Positions 1 through 9,406 of a stretch of DNA of 44,035 nucleotides are shown in pieces; the first letter of the stretch is position 1, and every line of letters starts with the position of its first letter. This DNA comes from Neoroseomonas soli (GTDB lineage: Bacteria > Pseudomonadota > Alphaproteobacteria > Acetobacterales > Acetobacteraceae): positions 1 to 44,035 of the forward strand of contig NZ_JAAEDM010000039.1 of assembly GCF_018129065.1 (NCBI RefSeq). The letters are read 5' to 3'. The position numbers and the translations under genes are program-made. Under the pieces are notes generated by a model. The model saw only the letters and a program-made list of their open reading frames with translations. It had not been told where the DNA came from and searched no databases.

Positions 1-858
1 CCACGACGGGCGGTGCGGTCACCGCGACCGATGCCGACGACGGCGCGGTGCTGACCTACGCCCTGGCCGACCCGGACAATGCCCCGGCGGGGCTGGTGTT
101 CAATCCCGACGGCAGCTGGACCTTCGATGCCGGCAGCTACGACAGCCTCGCCAAGGACGCGACGCTGCCGCTGAATGTCGGCTTCACCGTCACCGACCAG
201 CACGGCGCCACCGGCAGCGGCACCCTCGCCATCACCGTCACCGGCGTGAACGATGCCCCCGAGGCGCAGGACGCGACGGCGGGGGTCTTGGAGGACGCCA
301 CGACGGGCGGTGCGGTCACCGCGACCGATGCCGACGACGGCGCGGTGCTGACCTACGCCCTGGCCGACCCGGACAATGCCCCGGCGGGGCTGGTGTTCAA
401 CCCCGACGGCAGCTGGACCTTCGATGCCGGCAGCTACGACAGCCTCGCCAAGGACGCGACACTGCCGCTCAATGTCGGCTTCACCGTCACCGACCAGCAC
501 GGCGCCTCCGACAACGGCACCCTCGCCATCACCGTCACCGGCGTGAACGATGCCCCCGAGGCGCAGGACGCGACGGCGGGGGTCTTGGAGGACGCCACGA
601 CGGGCGGTGCGGTCAGCGCGACCGATGCCGACGACGGCGCGGTGCTGACCTACGCCCTGGCCGACCCGGACAATGCCCCGACGGGGCTGGTGTTCAACCC
701 CGACGGCAGCTGGACTTTCGATGCCGGCAGCTACGACAGCCTCGCCAAGGACGCGACACTGCCGCTCAATGTCGGCTTCATCGTCACCGACCAGCACGGC
801 GCCTCCGACAACGGCACCCTCGCCATCACCGTCACCGGCGTGAACGATGCTCCCGAGG
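1..858 (+). repeat. 297-bp tandem repeats within the RTX gene
   Basis: The string CGACGGGCGGTGCGG recurs at 4, 301 and 598, a period of exactly 297 bp (99 codons). Two complete units and 261 bp of a third are visible, and the array continues leftwards out of the window. Units differ by only a handful of bases, for example ACCGGCAGC versus TCCGACAAC, and GCCCCGGCG versus GCCCCGACG. Near-identity at synonymous sites points to recent duplication or gene conversion. The copy number in an assembly could be wrong. Confidence 0.95.
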
Positions 859-1904
859 TCTCCAGTGCCTCGGCGACCGTGAACGAGCTGGCCGACCAGA
901 CGAATTCCGCCACCCTGTTGACGACGAACGGCGCTGTCGCCTTCGCCGACGTCGATCTTGCCGATGTCGGGCACACGGCAAGCAAGGTCAGCGTGAGCCT
1001 GGGCGGCACGACGAGCGGCCTGGCCCCGCTGACCCAGGCCGATCTCCTGGGCTTCGTTTCCCTGGGAACGGTCACCAAGGCCGCCGGGAGCGCCGCAGGC
1101 GACGTAGCCTGGACGTTCGGAGCCGCGGACAAGACCTTCGACTATCTGAAGGCGGGCGAGTCAGTCACGCTCACCTACACCGTGCGGGTCGATGATGGCG
1201 ACGGCGGGCAGGGAACCGGGACGGTCGCGATCACCGTCAACGGCGCAGCGGAGCCGATCCTCACGGCAATGCTGCCTGCACCCTTCACCGGCGTCGGCGA
1301 CCCTTCGGATACCGTGACGGGAACCCCGGGCAGTGGCGGCCCGGGCGGTAACAACGACACGATTATCGGCAGCAGCGCGGGTGAATCACTCTCCGGTGGC
1401 GGGGGCGATGATCTGATCATCGGCAGGGGCGGCAATGACACCCTGGATGGCGGCAACCTGGATGACACGCTGTACGGGGGCGAGGGCAACGACACGCTGC
1501 TCGGAGGCAACCAGAACGATCATCTCTTCGGGGGCTCTGGTGTCGACTCGCTTGTCGGTGGTCAGCAGAACGACGTCCTGATCGGGGGCTATGGCACCGA
1601 CATCCTGACCGGAGGCACCGGCAACGACATCTTCCGGTACCTCCACGCCAACGACACGAACGACGTCGTCACCGACTTCACGCCGGGCGAGGACAAGATC
1701 GACCTCTCCGCGCTCTACAGCGGGACGCTCGGCTTCCAGGCCGTGCAAAGCCAAGCCTTCACTGCAGCCAACAACGTCGCGTGGTTCCAGACGGGCGGGA
1801 ACACCGTCGTCATCGTCGACCTCGATGGAAATACAGCCAACGCTGAACTGATGATCACCCTGAACGGGCTGAAGGGCCTCCAGGCAAGCGACTTCGTCTT
1901 GTGA
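1..1904 (+). CDS. VCBS/RTX calcium-binding secreted protein (5' truncated)
   Basis: The reading frame is open from base 3, so the true start lies outside the window; a GTG at 48 is only an internal codon. About 633 residues are visible. Residues 1-285 are tandem 99-residue VCBS/cadherin-like units, each containing [12 protein letters not shown] and ending in VTGVNDAPE. Residues about 285-415 form a more divergent unit of the same general kind (VNELAD to GTVAITVNG). After a Gly/Pro linker, residues about 450-545 carry at least six RTX nonapeptides of the GGxGxD type (for example [11 protein letters not shown]), which bind Ca2+ as a beta-roll. The tail has the serralysin-like NDIFRY...[15 protein letters not shown] segment typical of C-terminal type I secretion signals. 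By family knowledge this is a surface or extracellular adhesin-like protein exported by an ABC/MFP/TolC system; no exporter gene is in the window. The substrate or adhesion target cannot be told. Confidence 0.9.
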   Translation, partial: TTGGAVTATDADDGAVLTYALADPDNAPAGLVFNPDGSWTFDAGSYDSLAKDATLPLNVGFTVTDQHGATGSGTLAITVTGVNDAPEAQDATAGVLEDATTGGAVTATDADDGAVLTYALADPDNAPAGLVFNPDGSWTFDAGSYDSLAKDATLPLNVGFTVTDQHGASDNGTLAITVTGVNDAPEAQDATAGVLEDATTGGAVSATDADDGAVLTYALADPDNAPTGLVFNPDGSWTFDAGSYDSLAKDATLPLNVGFIVTDQHGASDNGTLAITVTGVNDAPEVSSASATVNELADQTNSATLLTTNGAVAFADVDLADVGHTASKVSVSLGGTTSGLAPLTQADLLGFVSLGTVTKAAGSAAGDVAWTFGAADKTFDYLKAGESVTLTYTVRVDDGDGGQGTGTVAITVNGAAEPILTAMLPAPFTGVGDPSDTVTGTPGSGGPGGNNDTIIGSSAGESLSGGGGDDLIIGRGGNDTLDGGNLDDTLYGGEGNDTLLGGNQNDHLFGGSGVDSLVGGQQNDVLIGGYGTDILTGGTGNDIFRYLHANDTNDVVTDFTPGEDKIDLSALYSGTLGFQAVQSQAFTAANNVAWFQTGGNTVVIVDLDGNTANAELMITLNGLKGLQASDFVL

Positions 1905-1918
1905 CCTGACCTCTGCCG

Positions 1919-1946
1919 GCGAGGCCGCGGACCTCCGCGGCCTCGC
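1919..1946 (+). terminator. Stem-loop after the RTX gene
   Basis: A perfect 13-bp inverted repeat, GCGAGGCCGCGGA and TCCGCGGCCTCGC with only CC between (so the real loop is larger), begins 15 bases after the RTX stop codon. There is no T-run, so it may act as a 3'-end stabilising hairpin rather than a canonical intrinsic terminator. Confidence 0.55.
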
Positions 1947-2111
1947 TGCCCCCTGGGCCTGCCTGTCCCCGCCAACCACTCGGTCGCCTCCACGGCTGCC
2001 ATCCCGGCGATGGAAGAACCACCACGGGCGGCGGTGCCGAAACGGTGATGCGCATGCGCCAAGCCTGCCGCGCATCTCGGTGATATGCCTGCACTATCCG
2101 GAGGCATGCCC

Positions 2112-3062
2112 ATGTCCACCCTCGACGAAGAAGACCCCGTCTGCCCCCCCGCGCCGCCCGGGATCGAGACGGTCATCATCCCCCGCGCCCACGATGTCGG
2201 TGGCTTCGAGGTGCGCCGCGCGCTGCCGGCGCGCGAACGCCAGATGGTCGGGCCCTTCATCTTCTTCGACCAGATGGGGCCGGGCGAGTTCCTGACCGGC
2301 AAGGGCCTCGACGTCCGGCCGCACCCGCATATCGGGCTGTCCACGGTCACCTACCTCTTCGAGGGCGAGATCCTGCACCGCGACAGCCTCGGCACCGCGC
2401 AGCCGATCCGTCCCGGGGCGGTAAACTGGATGACCGCAGGGCGCGGCATCGTCCATTCCGAGCGCACGGACCCGGCGCAGCGCGACCGGCCGCGGCGGAT
2501 GTTCGGCATCCAGTCCTGGGTGGCACTGCCGAAATCCGCCGAGGACAGCGCCCCCGCCTTCGCCCACCACGACGCCGCCGCGCTGCCGCTGGTGGAGGAG
2601 AACGGCCTCCGCATGCGATTGGTCGCGGGGGAGGGCTGGGGCCTGAAGGCGCCCGTCGCCGTTTCCTCACCCCTGTTCTACGCCGATGCCGTGCTGGCAC
2701 CCGGCGCCAGGCTGCCGCTGCCCGCGGAGCACGAGGAGCGCGGCGCCTATGTCGTCCAGGGCTCGGTCGAGGTCGCCGGCACGCGCTTCGAGGCCGAACG
2801 CATGCTGGTGTTCCGCGCCGGGGACGCTCTGGCCCTGACCGCGGGGCCAGAAGGTGCGCGACTCCTGATGCTCGGCGGCGCCGCGATGGACGGGCCGCGC
2901 TACCTCTACTGGAACTTCGTCGCTTCCAGCCGCGAGCGGCTGGAGCAGGCGAAGGCCGAGTGGAAGGACGGCCGCTTCCCGAAGGTTCCAGGCGACGAGA
3001 AGGAATTCATCCCGCTGCCGGAAGGCCGGGTGACGGTCCGGGCGGCGACCCGCCCGGACTGA
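2112..3062 (+). CDS. Pirin family protein
   Basis: Pirins are bicupin, usually Fe(II)-binding proteins; bacterial members include quercetin dioxygenases and regulators, so the substrate is open. The 316-residue product matches the family length. The N-terminal cupin has the diagnostic RPHPHIGL (H71, H73) and GRGIVHSE (H115, E117), which correspond to the four pirin metal ligands. The C-terminal cupin (about 185-275) lacks these ligands, as usual. I chose ATG 2112 because GGAGG at 2100-2104 lies 7 bases upstream; ATG 2106 is too close to it, and ATG 2085 lacks a ribosome site. The gene stands alone between the RTX gene and convergent mazG. The cytoplasmic location is inferred from the absence of a signal peptide. 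Confidence 0.9.
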   Translation: MSTLDEEDPVCPPAPPGIETVIIPRAHDVGGFEVRRALPARERQMVGPFIFFDQMGPGEFLTGKGLDVRPHPHIGLSTVTYLFEGEILHRDSLGTAQPIRPGAVNWMTAGRGIVHSERTDPAQRDRPRRMFGIQSWVALPKSAEDSAPAFAHHDAAALPLVEENGLRMRLVAGEGWGLKAPVAVSSPLFYADAVLAPGARLPLPAEHEERGAYVVQGSVEVAGTRFEAERMLVFRAGDALALTAGPEGARLLMLGGAAMDGPRYLYWNFVASSRERLEQAKAEWKDGRFPKVPGDEKEFIPLPEGRVTVRAATRPD

Positions 3063-3242
3063 AGCGCCACGGTTCCGGCTTTGTGCGCGGTGCGGTCCCG
3101 GCCGGCTGCGCCGCGCCGCGCGGTGGTGCAGGGGAATGCCGGACAGGTTCGCCCTGACGGATTTTGCCGTTGGGGTTACACGGCCGCCCTTGGATAATTA
3201 CTGCAAAAACAATTAGATAGAAAAAATACCTTGCGTCGAAAC

Positions 3243-4076
3243 TCAGTCAATCTCACGTTCGCGACGCTTCGCTTCCGTCCAAAGCGTTTCCATGCGCTCC
3301 AGCGTCGAATCCGCAGGCGTTAATCCTTCATATTGAAGGGTTTGTTCGATGTATCGAAAGCGACGCTCGAATTTCCGGTTGGCGCCGCGGAGACAGACCT
3401 CCGGGTCCAGATCGAGCTTCCGGGCGAGATTGGCGAGGACGAACAGCAGGTCCCCGACCTCGTCTTTCAATCTTTCAGGATCAATCTCTTCGCTGGAAAT
3501 ACGGAGTTCCGAGCGCAGCTCCTCCGCCTCCTCCTCCAACTTGTCCAGCACCGCCGCCGCATCCGGCCAGTCGAAGCCGACCCGACCCGCGCGCCTCGTC
3601 AGCTTCGCCGCCCGGGTCAGCGCGGGCAGGGTGGTCGGGATGCCGGCGAGGGTGCCGGATTCCGCCCGCATCGCGCGCTCGGCTTCCTTCTGTGCCTCCC
3701 AGGCGGCGGTCTGCTGCTCGGCGCTGCGGGCTTCCTCCGCGCCGAAGACATGCGGGTGGCGACGGATCATCTTGTCGGCGATGGCGGCGGCCACGTCGGC
3801 GAACGCGAACCAGCCGCGCTCCTCCGCCATGCGGGCGTGGTAGACGACCTGGAACAGCAGGTCGCCGAGTTCGTCCAGCAACGATGCCGGGGCGCCACGC
3901 TCGATGGCGTCCTCGACCTCGTAGGCCTCCTCGATGGTGTAGGGGGCGATGGACGCGAAATCCTGAACCTGGTCCCAGGGACACCCGGTGTTCGGGTCGC
4001 GGAGGCGTGCCATCACGTCGAGGAGGTGACGCAGGGCGTCGTCCGGGGGCGGGGCAGGGGTATGCTTGGCGGTCAT
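3243..4076 (-). CDS. mazG: Nucleoside triphosphate pyrophosphohydrolase MazG
   Basis: MazG hydrolyses (d)NTPs to the monophosphate and PPi, cleaning nucleotide pools and affecting ppGpp responses in some bacteria. The 277 residues contain two tandem MazG domains. The first has GCPWDQVQ (31-38), the EE...YEVEDAIE helix (49-60) and DELGDLLFQV (68-77). The second has EEEAEEL and KDEVGDLLFVLANLARK. These acidic helices bind Mg2+. Length and layout match the E. coli type (263 residues). It lies downstream of dnaE on the same strand but is separated by 388 bp, so it is probably a separate transcript; a candidate promoter is at 4418-4446. It converges with the pirin gene across an AT-richer gap. Confidence 0.93.
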   Translation of the reverse strand: MTAKHTPAPPPDDALRHLLDVMARLRDPNTGCPWDQVQDFASIAPYTIEEAYEVEDAIERGAPASLLDELGDLLFQVVYHARMAEERGWFAFADVAAAIADKMIRRHPHVFGAEEARSAEQQTAAWEAQKEAERAMRAESGTLAGIPTTLPALTRAAKLTRRAGRVGFDWPDAAAVLDKLEEEAEELRSELRISSEEIDPERLKDEVGDLLFVLANLARKLDLDPEVCLRGANRKFERRFRYIEQTLQYEGLTPADSTLERMETLWTEAKRREREID

Positions 4077-4464
4077 CGGCGGGTCCGGGCGGCTGGTCCC
4101 TTGCGCTCATGCCCGCTCCGGCCGCAAAGCGGAAGGGGGCGGCGGGCCCGGCCATGCGCCCGGGCCCGCGCGAGGTCAGCAGAAGAGGTCCCGCACCTCG
4201 TCGCCGGTGACGCCGACAAGGATGATCCGGTCCGCCGTTCTCCAGCGTCACGCGCGCCGCATGCAGGTCGCGATGCGGGTCGAGCAGGGCGGCGAGTTCC
4301 CGTTATGTCGCGCCCTTCGCCACCGACGAGAACGCCAAGGCCGCTGATGACATCGTGCCCCTGGTCGCCCAGGGCGATGGCGGTGCCGCACAGGCGCGGA
4401 TGAATGCCGCATAAGGTATATTATGGAATATTTTGGCACCGGCAAACACGCCGGACCGCCGGGC
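4077..4464 (-). pseudogene. Possible decayed coding remnant between dnaE and mazG
   Basis: This 388-bp gap has no intact gene. On the minus strand, 4182 to about 4232 reads RIILVGVTGDEVRDLFC then a stop. Upstream, in another frame, about 4235-4298 reads ELAALLDPHRDLHAARVTL, and further upstream in a third frame GIHPRLCGTAIALGDQGHDV. Joined through two frameshifts, these would make one tail of about 75 residues with coding-like codon use. I do not recognise the family; the ending loosely resembles C-termini of RTX-type secreted proteins. The plus strand also has an open frame over 4300-4413 (VAPFATDENAKAADDIVPL), so the coding strand is uncertain. Confidence 0.3.
4418..4446 (-). promoter_or_regulatory. 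Candidate sigma-70 promoter toward mazG
   Basis: Read on the minus strand: -35 TTTGCC (4446-4441), a 17-base spacer, and -10 TAATAT (4423-4418), inside the only strongly AT-rich patch of the dnaE-mazG gap. Transcription would start near 4411 and cross the decayed segment before mazG. Each hexamer matches consensus only moderately. Confidence 0.3.
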
Positions 4465-7400
4465 TCAGATCTCCTCGACCGCCGAAACCCCCGGCAGGAC
4501 CTTCATCGCCTGCATCACCCGCGGGCCGATGTTGAAGCCCCCGGGCAGCGCGAGTTCTACCTCCTGGCCCGGCCCTGTGCGCGGCACCAGCACCACGCGG
4601 CCCCGGCCGCGGCCCTCCCGCGTCAGGATGGCGCGGATCGGGTCGACGGCGGCGATCCCATCGAGCCATAGCCGGACGCCGCCGCCCGCGCCGCTCGCCG
4701 CCTTCTCGAGGCTTTCGACATCGTTGGCGGTCAGGCGCAGCGCCTCGCCCTCCATGCGGGCCTCGGCGGTCACCAGCACGGCGTTGCCCTCGGCCAGCAG
4801 GTCGCGGGACCGGTTCAGGACTTCCGAGAAACAGGTCACCTCGAAGGATCCCTGGGTGTCGGACAGGCGCACCCAGGCCATGCGGCTGCCGGTCTTGGTC
4901 GTGCGCTCCTTGGCATTTACCACCGTGCCGGCGAGCTTCAGCCGCGACGCGCCGGACTGCGCCCGATCCGCGATCAACGCCGAGGGCGTGACGCCCAGCC
5001 GCTGCAGCGCCTTGCGGTAGGTATCGAGCGGATGCGCCGAGAGATGGAAGCCGACCGCCTCGGCTTCATGCGCGAGGCGTTCCAGCAAGGGCCAATCGGG
5101 GACATCCGGCAGGCGCAGCGGCTCATTTCGTTGCGAATCCGCCCCGAATAGGCCGATCTGGCCCGACCCGCGCTCCTCGGCGCTCGCCTGGGCACGGCGC
5201 AGGATCGTTTCGGCCCCGGCCATCACCTTGGCACGGTTCTTCTCCAGGCCCTCGAAGGCGCCGGCGCGGGCCAGGTTCTCGATCTGCATCTTGTTGAGCA
5301 GCTTCGGATCCACCCGCGCCGCCATCTCGGCGAGCGAGGCAAAGGGCCCCTCGGCGTCCCGCGCCTTCACCAGGTCCTTCATCGCGGCCTCGCCCACGCG
5401 CTTCACGGCGGAGAGCGCGAAGCGGATCGCCTCCTTGCCCTCGGCCGTGGTCCCGACGCGGAACTCGACGCCCGAGCGGTTGATGTCCGGCGGCAGCACC
5501 GGGATGCCGAGGCGCGCGGCCTCCTGCATGTGCCCCGCGAGCTTGTCGGTGTTCGACATGTCGAGCGTCATCGACGCCGCCAGGAAGGCGACCGGATGGT
5601 TCGCCTTCAGCCAGGCCGTCTGGTAGCTGACGAGCGCATAGGCCGCGGCGTGCGACTTGTTGAAGCCGTAGTCCGCGAAGCGCTCCATCAGGTCGAAGAT
5701 CTCGGCCGCCTTGGCGGGCTCGATGCCGCGCTTCTCGGCGCCCTCGCAGAAGATCTTGCGCTGCGCCTCCATCTCGGCGCGGATCTTCTTGCCCATGGCG
5801 CGCCGCAGCAAGTCCGCGCCGCCGAGCGAATAGCCCGCGAGATCCTGCGCGATCTGCATCACCTGTTCCTGATAGACCATGATGCCGTAGGTCTCGGACA
5901 GGATGTGCATGATCGCGGGATGCGGCGGCTCCCAGGCCTCACCGAGCTTGCGCGCGCAATAGGCGGGGATGTTCGCCATCGGGCCCGGTCGATAGAGCGC
6001 CACCGCCGCCACCAGGTCCTCGAAGCGGGAGGCGCGCATCTGCCTGAGGCAGTCCCGCATCCCCTGCCCTTCGAACTGGAACACGCCGGCCGCATCGCCC
6101 TTGGCCAGCATCGCGTAGGTCTTGGGGTCGTCGATCGGAATGGCGGAGATATCGATGTCGGTGCCCTGCTCGCGCAGGATGCGCAGCGCGCGCTCGATCA
6201 CCGTCAGCGTCTTGAGGCCGAGGAAGTCGAACTTCACCAGGCTCGCCGCTTCCGCGTACTTCATCGAGTACTGCGTCACCAGCATGGGCGAGCGTGGATC
6301 GCGGTAGAGCGGCACGATATCGACCAGCGGCCTGCGCCCGATCACCACGCCCGCCGCGTGAGTGGACGCGTTGCGGTAGAGCCCTTCCACCTGCAGCGCG
6401 ATATCGAGCAGGCGCGCCACCTGCTCGTCGTTGTCGCGCATCTCCTGCAAGCGCGGCTCGCCCTCGATGGCCTGCGCGAGCGTCACCGGCTTCGCCGGAT
6501 TGAACGGGATCAGCGAGGCGATCTTGTCCACCTGCCCATAGGGCATGCCGAGCACGCGCCCCACGTCGCGCACGGCCGCCTTCGCCTGCAGCTTGCCGAA
6601 GGTGATGATCTGCGCGACGCGGTCGGCGCCGTATTCGCGGACCACGTACTGGATCACCTCGTCGCGCCGTTCCTGGCAGAAGTCGATGTCGAAGTCGGGC
6701 ATCGACACGCGCTCGGGGTTCAGGAAGCGCTCGAACAGCAGCCCGAAGCGCAGAGGGTCGAGATCCGTGATGAGCAGCGCCCAGGCCGCGACGGAACCCG
6801 CGCCCGAACCGCGCCCCGGCCCAACCGGAATGGGCGGCGTCTGCGCCTTCGCCCACTGGATGAAGTCCGCGACGATCAGGAAGTAACCCGGGAAGCCCAT
6901 CTTCTCGATGACGCCGAGTTCGTATTCGAGGCGATCCCGATAGACCTTGCGCTTTGCCTCGTCCGGCGGCGGCTGCATGGCGTCGAGGCGCTTCTCCAGC
7001 CCCTCCGTCGCCATGGACCGCACCGTCTCCGCCTCGGTCATGCCCGGCGTCACCTTGGGGCAGATCGGCAGTTCGGGCTTCTTGCTCTCGGCCATCACCG
7101 CGCACATGCGCGCGATGGAGAGCGTGTTGTCGCAGGCGTCCGGCAGGTCCGCGAAGAGCGCGCGCATCGTCGCCGCCGGCTTGAACCAGTGCTCGGGCGT
7201 CACGCGCCGGCGTTCGCGCTCGGCCATGGTGCGGCCCTCGGCGATGCAGAGCAGCGCGTCATGCGCCTCATGCATTTCGCGCTTTGCGAAATAGACGTCG
7301 TTCGCCGCGACGATGGGCAGCCCGCTGCGCTGGGCGAGCGACAGCAGCCCGCTTTCGATCGCCTTTTCCTGCGGCAGCCCGTGGCGGTGCAGTTCCACGG

Positions 7401-7926
7401 CCAGCCTGTCGGGAAAGGCCTCCCGCAACGCATCCAGGATGCGCGCCGCGGTATCGCGCCGCCCGTCGCCGATCAGTCGCGCCACCGGCCCCAGCGTGCC
7501 GCCCGTCAGCAGGAAGATGCCCTGCGCATGTTCCCGCAGCAGGTCCAGCGTGATCGCCGGCCGCCCGGATGGATCGTCCCGCAGGTATCCCTTCGAGGAC
7601 AGCTTCTGCAGGTTCTCGAGCCCCGCCGCGTCCATCGCCAGCGCCACCAGCGGATCGGGGTTCTGCCGGGCGATGTCCGGGCGGTCGGGGTCGGCCTCCG
7701 CGCGCGTCAGGAACAGGCGGCAGCCCATGATCGGCTGCACGCCCTTCTTCGCGCAGTACTCGGCGAACTCCAGCGCGCCGAACATGTTGGCGCTGTCCGT
7801 CAGCGCCACCGCCGGCATGCCGTTGTCCTTCGCCAGGCTGGCGAGCTTGTCCGCCGTGATGGCGCCCTCGCTCAGCGAATAGGCGGAATGGACATGCAGG
7901 TGGATGAAGGAGGTCTGGTCACTCAT
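4465..7926 (-). CDS. dnaE: DNA polymerase III subunit alpha
   Basis: This is the replicative polymerase catalytic subunit. The 1153-residue product has, in order, an N-terminal PHP domain (HLHVHSAYSLSEGA at 9-22), the C-family polymerase palm with PGRGSGAGS (370-378) and PDFDIDF (410-416, catalytic D411 and D413), a third Asp in GQGMRDCL, the fingers segment ALYRPGPM, a helix-hairpin-helix region (LLNKMQIENLARAGAFEGL) and a C-terminal OB fold (KLAGTVVNAKERTTKTGSRMAWV). ATG 7926 was chosen over a longer frame because MSDQTSFIHLHVHS is the canonical DnaE beginning. It diverges from hupE across about 200 bp. Its neighbours lolD, lolCE and proS lie upstream on the same strand, the usual alphaproteobacterial order, here interrupted by hupE on the plus strand. 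Confidence 0.97.
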   Translation of the reverse strand: MSDQTSFIHLHVHSAYSLSEGAITADKLASLAKDNGMPAVALTDSANMFGALEFAEYCAKKGVQPIMGCRLFLTRAEADPDRPDIARQNPDPLVALAMDAAGLENLQKLSSKGYLRDDPSGRPAITLDLLREHAQGIFLLTGGTLGPVARLIGDGRRDTAARILDALREAFPDRLAVELHRHGLPQEKAIESGLLSLAQRSGLPIVAANDVYFAKREMHEAHDALLCIAEGRTMAERERRRVTPEHWFKPAATMRALFADLPDACDNTLSIARMCAVMAESKKPELPICPKVTPGMTEAETVRSMATEGLEKRLDAMQPPPDEAKRKVYRDRLEYELGVIEKMGFPGYFLIVADFIQWAKAQTPPIPVGPGRGSGAGSVAAWALLITDLDPLRFGLLFERFLNPERVSMPDFDIDFCQERRDEVIQYVVREYGADRVAQIITFGKLQAKAAVRDVGRVLGMPYGQVDKIASLIPFNPAKPVTLAQAIEGEPRLQEMRDNDEQVARLLDIALQVEGLYRNASTHAAGVVIGRRPLVDIVPLYRDPRSPMLVTQYSMKYAEAASLVKFDFLGLKTLTVIERALRILREQGTDIDISAIPIDDPKTYAMLAKGDAAGVFQFEGQGMRDCLRQMRASRFEDLVAAVALYRPGPMANIPAYCARKLGEAWEPPHPAIMHILSETYGIMVYQEQVMQIAQDLAGYSLGGADLLRRAMGKKIRAEMEAQRKIFCEGAEKRGIEPAKAAEIFDLMERFADYGFNKSHAAAYALVSYQTAWLKANHPVAFLAASMTLDMSNTDKLAGHMQEAARLGIPVLPPDINRSGVEFRVGTTAEGKEAIRFALSAVKRVGEAAMKDLVKARDAEGPFASLAEMAARVDPKLLNKMQIENLARAGAFEGLEKNRAKVMAGAETILRRAQASAEERGSGQIGLFGADSQRNEPLRLPDVPDWPLLERLAHEAEAVGFHLSAHPLDTYRKALQRLGVTPSALIADRAQSGASRLKLAGTVVNAKERTTKTGSRMAWVRLSDTQGSFEVTCFSEVLNRSRDLLAEGNAVLVTAEARMEGEALRLTANDVESLEKAASGAGGGVRLWLDGIAAVDPIRAILTREGRGRGRVVLVPRTGPGQEVELALPGGFNIGPRVMQAMKVLPGVSAVEEI

Positions 7927-8130
7927 CTCAGGACTCGCCGGCGCCGCCAGGGTAGCACGGCGCAGGCGGCCTGGCCCCGCCCCATGCGGGAAAGCGCGTC
8001 CTCCTTCCGCCGCGGTTTCGGCAAGGTCCTGCTCGCCAGGGCGCGGCCACGGCACGGCCCTTGCTGTTGTTGCGGGACCGGGGCGCCGCGGTCAGGATCG
8101 GCGCCGAACCGATATCCACGGAGGCCCCCG

Positions 8131-8694
8131 ATGCGCCTGCTGCGCGCCACCGCCCTGATCCTGCCGGCGCTCGCCGCCGGACCTGCTTTCGCCCATGGCG
8201 GCCATGCGGAAGGTCTTTCCGCGGGCTTCACGCATCCGCTTCTCGGCCTGGATCATCTGGTGGCGATGGTCGCGATCGGCCTCTGGGCCGCGCAGGCGGG
8301 GATGGCCCGCGCCTGGGCGGTGCCGGCAGCCTTCCTCGCCGGCATGGCCGCCGGCATCGGCCTTGGCCTTGCGGCGGAACTGCCCGCATGGATCGAGCCT
8401 GGCGTCGCCGCGACGGTGCTGGCGCTCGGCCTTGTGGTCGCGCTGGCAGTGCCTCTCCCGGCCGCCTTCGCCCTGCCGCTCGCCGGCGCCTTCGGGTTGC
8501 TGCACGGCACGGTGCATGGCGGGGAGATCGGCGGTTCCGTCCTGCTGACGGCGCTCGGGATGCTCGGTGCCTCGGCGCTGCTGCACGCGGCGGGCTTCGC
8601 GGTGGGGCGCGCGGCGGCCGGGCGCGTGGCGCTGCTGCGGGCAGGCGGGGCGGGGATCGCGGCGGCCGGGGTGGCGCTGGTCCTCGCAGGCTGA
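8131..8694 (+). CDS. hupE: HupE/UreJ family membrane protein
   Basis: HupE/UreJ proteins are inner-membrane metal permeases, mostly associated with Ni2+ uptake for hydrogenase or urease, and sometimes cobalt. The 187 residues begin with a signal peptide ending PAFA|HGGH, which exposes a His-rich N-terminus. The family motif HPLLGLDHLVAMVAIGLWA follows at about residues 32-50. Further hydrophobic helices follow, with LLHGTVHGGEIGG in the middle. ATG 8131 has GGAGG at 8120-8124, 6 bases upstream. There are no hydrogenase, urease or cobalamin genes nearby, so the metal is unknown. The gene is a single plus-strand insertion between dnaE and lolD and converges with lolD. Confidence 0.88.
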   Translation: MRLLRATALILPALAAGPAFAHGGHAEGLSAGFTHPLLGLDHLVAMVAIGLWAAQAGMARAWAVPAAFLAGMAAGIGLGLAAELPAWIEPGVAATVLALGLVVALAVPLPAAFALPLAGAFGLLHGTVHGGEIGGSVLLTALGMLGASALLHAAGFAVGRAAAGRVALLRAGGAGIAAAGVALVLAG

Positions 8695-8698
8695 GGAT

Positions 8699-8715
8699 GG
8701 GGGGCTCTGCTCCCC
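8699..8715. terminator. Hairpin between convergent hupE and lolD
   Basis: GGGGGGC-TCT-GCTCCCC forms a 7-bp stem with one G-T pair and a 3-base loop, in the 28-bp gap between the two stop codons. It could end both transcripts, but no T-run is present. Its GGGGCTCTGC core also occurs in the palindromic element at 41630-41752. Confidence 0.45.
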
Positions 8716-8722
8716 TCGCCCG

Positions 8723-9398
<676 letters not shown>

Positions 9399-9406
<8 letters not shown>

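Noticed and set aside
1..858. CRISPR-like direct repeats
   Set aside because: The 297-bp period is in frame and codes for VCBS units; there are no spacers or cas genes.
3180..3240. AT-rich patch between pirin and mazG as a promoter
   Set aside because: Both flanking genes end here (convergent), and no well-spaced promoter pair serves any gene.
7927..8130. Cobalamin or metal riboswitch upstream of hupE
   Set aside because: The 204-bp divergent region shows no B12-box-like or other riboswitch core that I can recognise.
5530..8694. 1054-residue open frame on the plus strand opposite dnaE and into hupE
   Set aside because: It is an antisense shadow of dnaE caused by high GC at third positions; composition is Arg/His/Ala-rich without domains. 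Only the hupE part from 8131 is real.
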